From Phoronis ovalis (Eukaryota > Phoronida > Phoronidae): a stretch of 11,509 nt of DNA. Position 1 is the first letter of the stretch; every line of letters starts with the position of its first letter. A program made the position numbers and the translations under genes. Shown here in pieces: positions 1 through 6,700 of the stretch. The stretch is taken from contig JAOXYB010040716.1 of NCBI GenBank assembly GCA_028565635.1, forward strand, positions 1-11,509. Direction: 5' to 3'. The notes beneath the pieces were generated by a model that was not told the origin of the DNA, did not search any database, and saw nothing but the letters and a program-made list of their open reading frames with translations.

Positions 1-494
1 ACGATGGGTTGGTCAAAAGGGTCCACTGACTATCTAACACGATGGGTTGGTTAAAAGGGTCCACTGACTATTTAACACGATGGGTTGGTTAAAAGGGTCC
101 ACTGACTAACTAACACGATGGGTTGATGAAAAGGGTCCACTGACTATCTAACACGATGGGTTGATGAAAAGGGTCCACTGACTATCTAACACGATGGGTT
201 GGTCAAAAGGGTCCACTGACTATCTAACACGATGGGTTGGTTAAAAGGGTCCACTGACTATTTAACATGATGGGTTGGTCAAAAGGGTCCACTGACTAAC
301 TAACACGATGGGTTGATGAAAAGGGTCCACTGACTATCTAACACGATGGGTTGGTGAAAAGGGTCCACTGACTATTTAACACGATGGGTTGGTGAAAAGG
401 GTCCACTGACTATTTAACACAATGGGTTGGTTAAAAGGGTCCACTGACTATCTAACACGATGGGTTGGTGAAAAGGGTCCACTGACTATCTAAC
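1..494. repeat. 38-bp minisatellite, 13 units, higher-order pattern
   Basis: Thirteen head-to-tail units of exactly 38 bp start at 1, 39, 77 and so on to 457, with no indels. Each begins acgatgggttgg (or a variant) and continues aaaagggtccactgacta. Variation is concentrated at two places: a four-base slot after gggtt (ggtc, ggtt, gatg or ggtg) and the tatc/tatt/taac slot near the end. Units 6-9 repeat the variant order of units 1-4 closely. The array sits in the intron after exon 740-619, 124 bp beyond its donor, and probably continues past the left edge. No coding role is apparent. Confidence 0.98.
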
Positions 495-618
495 CCAATA
501 TCTGGTGGTTAACCTTTAAAATCTAAGATTACTTGTGTAGTCTTCAAATTAAAAAAGATTATTTCTCATGAACAACATTTGAGTGCATTACTTCTAACAG
601 CTTTGACATGATACTTAC
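495..618 (-). other. Intron segment between donor and minisatellite
   Basis: This is AT-rich unique sequence between the donor at 618-617 (gtaagt on the minus strand) and the tandem array. It holds a partial near-duplication: ttctaacarctttgacatgatact occurs at 593-615 and again, with one mismatch, at 676-700, the latter inside the last exon's coding sequence. I see no further exon. Confidence 0.6.
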
Positions 619-740
619 CACCTGTCCTCTTCTAAACAGCCAATCATTGGATCCCACTTTTTTATGAGTTCATTATTTCTAACAACTTTGACATGATACT
701 CTTCACCATATCGTAAAATATCCTTGGAAGTATTGTAAAG
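619..740 (-). CDS. TBK1: TBK1-like exon: scaffold/dimerization domain helix
   Basis: This 122-nt exon follows a strong acceptor (pyrimidine-rich run ending tttacag) and reads [20 protein letters not shown], then [20 protein letters not shown], leaving two bases of a codon. Joined to SIKE of the previous exon it gives [15 protein letters not shown], which resembles the human helix [20 protein letters not shown]. The similarity is modest, so the assignment rests mainly on splice quality, open frame and phase match. Two donors three bases apart are possible (AG|gtggta at 622/621 and TG|gtaagt at 619/618). The second is closer to consensus and is used here. The same frame stays open upstream through the intron to about 908, but with an unlike composition, and is not counted as coding. 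Confidence 0.8.
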
Positions 741-3700
741 CTGTAAATACAATGTAATAAAATCAACATGTCCAATACTATTGTATATAAAACTGCTCTT
801 ATATATACATTTATGCTTGAAGAGAACCCTGTTTTCAAGATTGGTTGAGCACGAAAAAGCTATAAATGAAGGATTCATATTTACATGTTTAATATCCCTC
901 CATCTCATAATATGTTTTAATTACCTCTTTAATGCTGGCATCTAAATTCAATAAATACGTATCACATTTCTGACAAAAGTTTATAATTTCTTCTGGAGTT
1001 TTAAGTTTTCCTTTGAATAATAATCCCAGAAGTCTTCTTTCTATTTTATTACTTCTCATAAAGTATGAATGTTGTGAATGTGTTTGGTCTAATCTTGATT
1101 GTACTTGATCCAGACAACCTTTCATACTGTTCACTGTTATTATAACTTGACTCATATACTGGCTCACGGCTAATTGCAGTAATGTTTGTAATAAGTTATA
1201 TTGCACTATATTTCGTTGTACTAGGCACATTAAGGCCGTACACTGTTTAGATAAAGGAGCATCATTGTCTAGTGAAAATGCAGTACCAAATCGAGGAAAT
1301 TTAGCTGAAATTAAAATCAAACTTTGTGAAACGTAATAAACTAGAATCTTAACAACAATCCCACTCTTTTAACACTCACAAAACATGCAGAGACACCCTA
1401 CTCATAAAAAAACTTGCAAAATTAAAACATATCCAAGAATATTAGTTTTCTTCCAATAAAAAGTAGAAATCAAATTTCAAAGTATAAGCATCAAAACAAA
1501 CAACGCCAAGGAGTAAACGTTAGGGTATTTGAAATTATTCAGGAACATTCCACAAGATTGTATTATATAACAATTAGGTAATTGTGTTATTTTGTAAAAT
1601 TGCTAATGACACTCACACATGCACACGTATCTACTACTGTGCAATTAGTATGTGATTGTGATGAGCACTGGTGTGTGCTTAGAATGAACAGATTTCTAGA
1701 TGACTTTTGTACCAGTTTACAAGCAAGTACAACATCTTATTAACAGCAAGTTCACCTACGTATTTCAATAGCTTCAAGACGAGTCTTTACATCAGTAATT
1801 TCATTTAAGAACAAAATAATGACTGGATTATTTTGTGTAGTCTTCGGATATGTCTCCACGGACTGTGTACCATGAACAACATCCGACAATTCTCGATAAT
1901 TATGAAGTAAATACTGATTAGATGCTGGAATTTCTGTCTGTTCAGCTATCAACTCCTGAAACTTGGCCAGTCTGTAACAAAGATATATAATAAACTCAGG
2001 TAAGAGTGGATTTCTCTATACCAACTTGTTTAACACAATAAGTTTTGATCATTTCAGAGTACACACTTCACAGAATACCTCTTAATTAGTATAAGAAATG
2101 AACCTCCTTGAATATAACTTTGAGGGTTTCACAAGTTTGTTGGCAAGTTGTAATTCGAATATCTTATTAAATATTTCATTAAGTATTTAAAAACTTACGA
2201 ATCTTTTTTGTCAGCATAAATTCGAAGGGATGCACAGTAACACACGTGAAACACATCTATTGAAACTTTTTCGGTTATAATACGAGATTCTTCAAAAAAT
2301 TTAACAAAGGTCCATTTTATTCCAGGATCTCTCTCTAACAGACCAGCAATCAATGGAGTTATTAAATTTCGGAGTCCCTGTGATAGTACACAAGTGTTTG
2401 GTAATTCACTGCCCCATATGATTTCTCCATTTTCAGTTTCTTGAACTCCTGATATTACACCTGGACTTTTCTTTGATGTCATTTGAAACATCGTTTCTTT
2501 ATTCCGTCTTCCACCAAATGGACGGAACGGTAATTGTCCAGTGGCTATGTGAAATAGAGTAGCACCTAGAGACCAGAGGTCAACTGAAGCATCAAACCGC
2601 CGTCCATGACCTTGACGCATGACTGCTCTTTCATAAACATTTGGATGCTGTAAATAAAATAAGAATACATGATGTACTGTTATTTATTTTGGCAAGTTTC
2701 TATATAATAATCTTCCTGGAAAATAATTAAATTTTAAGATTAAAGACCTATTAGGAGTACTGAATGGCACAACATTACCAAAAGGGTACCTTCATACCAA
2801 ACTATATCAACTGGTATTACTGGCAAATGGGTGCAATTCAGACAAAACAAAAATTCTTAATACCTTTGAACAGTCTGCACAAAAATTGGTGGCAGAAATG
2901 AGGCATAACACGGTTCACGAATTCAGGACACAAAAGGTTCATCACATGTTCTTATGAGACAAGTACATTATTTTTTATGACATAATAAATAATAGTTTTA
3001 TTTCCGGAAAATTATGAACAGCATATAACTTTAGTAAAATATTTTACCTATACTGAATAAGAAGCTGATCAGACAAAAAGCGAAGTAGTTATTGCAAGAC
3101 ATAGAAAGTGTTACAATGAAAAATGTCGAAGATTTATATTGGTGTTTGAACCACTTTTCAAGGTCATTCTAAAATGTAACCAGCCTATAGTCTTCGTGAA
3201 TCCACCTTCGAATCATCCAGTCAATGTTTTGCCTTACCTGCAACTGATGCAAAGTAACATGCCCTCTCAGGAATAAACATGGATGCCAGTCGACCATACT
3301 GAAGTAATCAAGGTCAAAATTATAGCCGACATGCACCTTGACATGTATTTACCCTGTGCTGAATATGAAGCTGATCAGGTAAAAACAAAGCCTATGACTA
3401 TACGCCCAGCCACTATGTGGATGGGCATAAAAGTCTTACAAAGTTGGCAATGGTAAGAACCGCAACTTCTACACGCTAGGAATTGTGAATGCTTATAGTG
3501 ATTTTGCTACTAAAAATCCGTCTCTGCCGATGCAGGTATGTGAATTGGAGGTTTTCTGCTTTTTATAGATAAGAGTTGACGAAGGTTCGGTATAAACATG
3601 TTTTTGTGTGTTGTTTGTTCGTCAGTGACAATGAGTACTTCCATTAATGGATATAAATGTACCATGAATCTGCTGTTCTAGATAATGTGAATGAAGCCAG

Positions 3701-6700
3701 CTCAGAAAGGACTCTCATTGTATGTTTATTTCACTATCTTCTTCTTCTAGTGGAGAATTGCCAAGTAGTATTTTATAGAGTGAACAATGTATATAATACA
3801 GTAAGAGCTTGCTGATTAATTACTGACCCCTGCAGTTTCACTCGCTAGTAGGGGCCCAGTATGAGTTTGCTGGTTAATTATTTCATAAATTAACATCCAT
3901 ATTTTTTATAAAACATCTATACGTTTAAGGGTTGGCATAATTTATACAAAATACTATTTTCTGACCTTTTTGAGATCTTCCATTGCGTGAGCTAACAATC
4001 ATGTACCCATATTCAAGAGGTACATTCTAGTCTCCATAACCTGAGGCACAAATTAATTATTTCAATTCCTCTTTAGTTTTAACAATAAATAATTTCACAA
4101 ATTATAACTAAATACCTACCAAATATTCTTCTGTTCCATGCATTGACATGAAATTGTCTTCCTCATTATCAAGCTCCCTTGCAGCTCCAAAATCAGACAG
4201 TTTGTACACATGCCTACAAATGTAACAACTATATATTAACAAAGTTAAGATGTAGTTCATGGTACCTACATGTATAACTAAATGTCCCCAAACAAATATA
4301 TAATGGCATGCAATCTTGGTTTATAGTAACAGTAACAGTTCAGTATGACATGAAAGTTTGGGAATTTTAATTAAATGTGTATTAAAAAGTAGCATTCAAA
4401 TTTTTCCAAAATATGAAATAATAAATTTAATTTCTATCTGCGAGAATTTGAGACCCATAACACATCAATTTATGATGTTTTTATCAGGTTGCTCTGAATT
4501 TTGAGTAAAATAAAATCGCTGATATTTTTCGTTTGTTATGCAGGCGGGTCAGAATGTGATCATGCATGCTGTAGATTCGTCCAAAAGCAAAAAAGTTCAT
4601 ACAATTTTAATTACTACCACCTCACTGAACAATAAATACTGAAATCGAATGTCAGAAATTGCCTTTTAGTCATATGCTAACAAGACAATTGTAATGTCAG
4701 ATGCCCATCTCATCCCTAGAATCAGGTCATGTTCTAGGTTGTAAGTGATTTGCAACCCTGGTGGGTAGTCACTTTTTGAAGTAGTTGCTTTAATTCTTCG
4801 AATACGAAGCTGATTGGATAACAACTGAAGCAGTTATTGCGAGACAAAGAAAGTATTACATACATAAAATGTAATATTCAAATTGGCATTTGAAACACTT
4901 CAAGGTCATTTTAAAATGTCACCTAGCCTATTATGCCAACAACCTAAGGCCTTCTTGAATCCACTTTCAAATCGTCAAGGCAACACTTCTGGTATGTGAT
5001 GCAAAGTGACATGTTCTCTCAGGAACAAACATGGCCACAACTAGGCCATTTCGGAAGTAATCTGAGTCAAAATTAAATTTGATATGCACTTTGATCTATA
5101 CTTACCCTGAATCAACTAAGAAGCTGATCAGATAAAAACTGAAGTTGTTATTGTGATATACAATTTCCAGAACAAACATGGCTGTCAATCAGTTATATTG
5201 GAAGTAATCCGGGGCAAAATTACACCTGACCTGTACTTACCGTGTCAAATAAGAAGCTGACAAGATAAAAACTGAAACCAATATTTACCTGTCTGCCAAT
5301 ATGAAGCTGATCAGGTAAAAACTGAAGCTGTTATCGCAAGAAAAAGAAGGTCTTGCAAATAACGACAATGACGCCTAGTCATTACTAGACATGTCTTTTG
5401 ACTGTATGTTCCGTATTGAATACAAAGCAGATCGGATAATTTCATATCATACTGCAATGTGCACTTCAAATTTTGGTGAGTGGAAGTCAAATTCTCATCC
5501 ATTCTAAACTTAAAGATATGCCCTAGGTTAAGAAGCTTGTTCTATATACTTAAAGTATTTAGCAAACGTAATTTTCTACTGTATTTGCCACATTACAACC
5601 GTAATTTTAAAAATTCTGCAATAGATAAGATAAATTCTGCAGCAGAAGTAGCAAACTCTGTGAAGATCCATACAAATAATATAGGTGATTTTTTTAACTG
5701 AATTTTTTTATCTAAAACATTCATTTACAGAAGTAACTCCAAGATGGTCCTAAGTATGAGCATTTGCGGAACCTTCAAATTTGTCCAGGGTTTTTGATGG
5801 AACTAATGTGTTTGAAAATGCTTGTAGCTCCATCTTAAATTGCTCTGGTTCACAGCGGCGGTGCTGTGGTGATTTTAATCTTAATTAATTTTTTTTTCTT
5901 CATAAAACAAGCCATCAGTGGCACAGTAATATGGCATTCCACAGGGTCTGACATTACAAGGACCACTAAAGCAACAGAACATTTTTCATCTGGTTGTTTC
6001 TCACACAGTTTTGCACTCATTATCTAAGGTACTACCTTTTATCTTCAGTGATAACTCTGAGTATATTCCCTGGTTTGATGTCACGATGAACCACATTTTT
6101 CTGATTCAGATATTCCATGCCATCAGCTAAAATTTAAAACAAAGCCACCACATTAACATTTTTCAGTAAACATTTAATATATATTAAACTTTCTGTTTCG
6201 TTCTTATATTTATTGTATTTATAATAAATCTGTTTACACTATACTGATCTATGTCCTTACATCTAATTTCTGATTGCAATAAGGTTAACATAAGTAGTAA
6301 GGACATTCAACACCAGATGGCATTGTAAGCTATCACAACACAAGCACACTTAATTTCACATATATGATAAATGGAACATTGTACATATTAATATATACAT
6401 ACTACAGTGTAAAACAATACAAAATTACATTACTATTAGTTAAATCTGAAATCTATGAATTAAGGACCAAATAATGTCTACTAAAAGTTGGCAAACAAGT
6501 TTGTATACAAGGTGATTCATTGTCATCCACTAACTGTATTAAACAGTGGTGACCTGATTTAATAATCTTTTGCTTGGGTAAACAAGTATATACAGGAAAT
6601 CAAACATATGATTGGTCGAATGCAGACCCATTTATTATCATTATGATTGGTCAAATGCAGAGCCATTTATTATATCACATTGTCACTTTGTAAAATACAG

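Noticed and set aside
1-494. CRISPR array
   Set aside because: Units are directly contiguous 38-bp tandem copies with no spacers, in a eukaryotic intron.
615-908. Whole 97-codon minus-strand frame as one exon or small gene
   Set aside because: Only 740-619 continues the TBK1 frame after a strong tttacag acceptor. The upstream part, 908-741, is the intron read in frame by chance.
1756-1971. Exon ending at 1756 with donor gtgaac
   Set aside because: It leaves two extra bases that produce AGC TAA at the next exon. The donor four bases upstream keeps the frame and restores family residues.
5480-5701. Plus-strand ORF of 73 codons ([10 protein letters not shown] start)
   Set aside because: It sits within an intron beside repeat copies, has no recognisable motif, no splice or promoter support, and an AT-driven composition rich in Asn, Lys, Ile and Phe.
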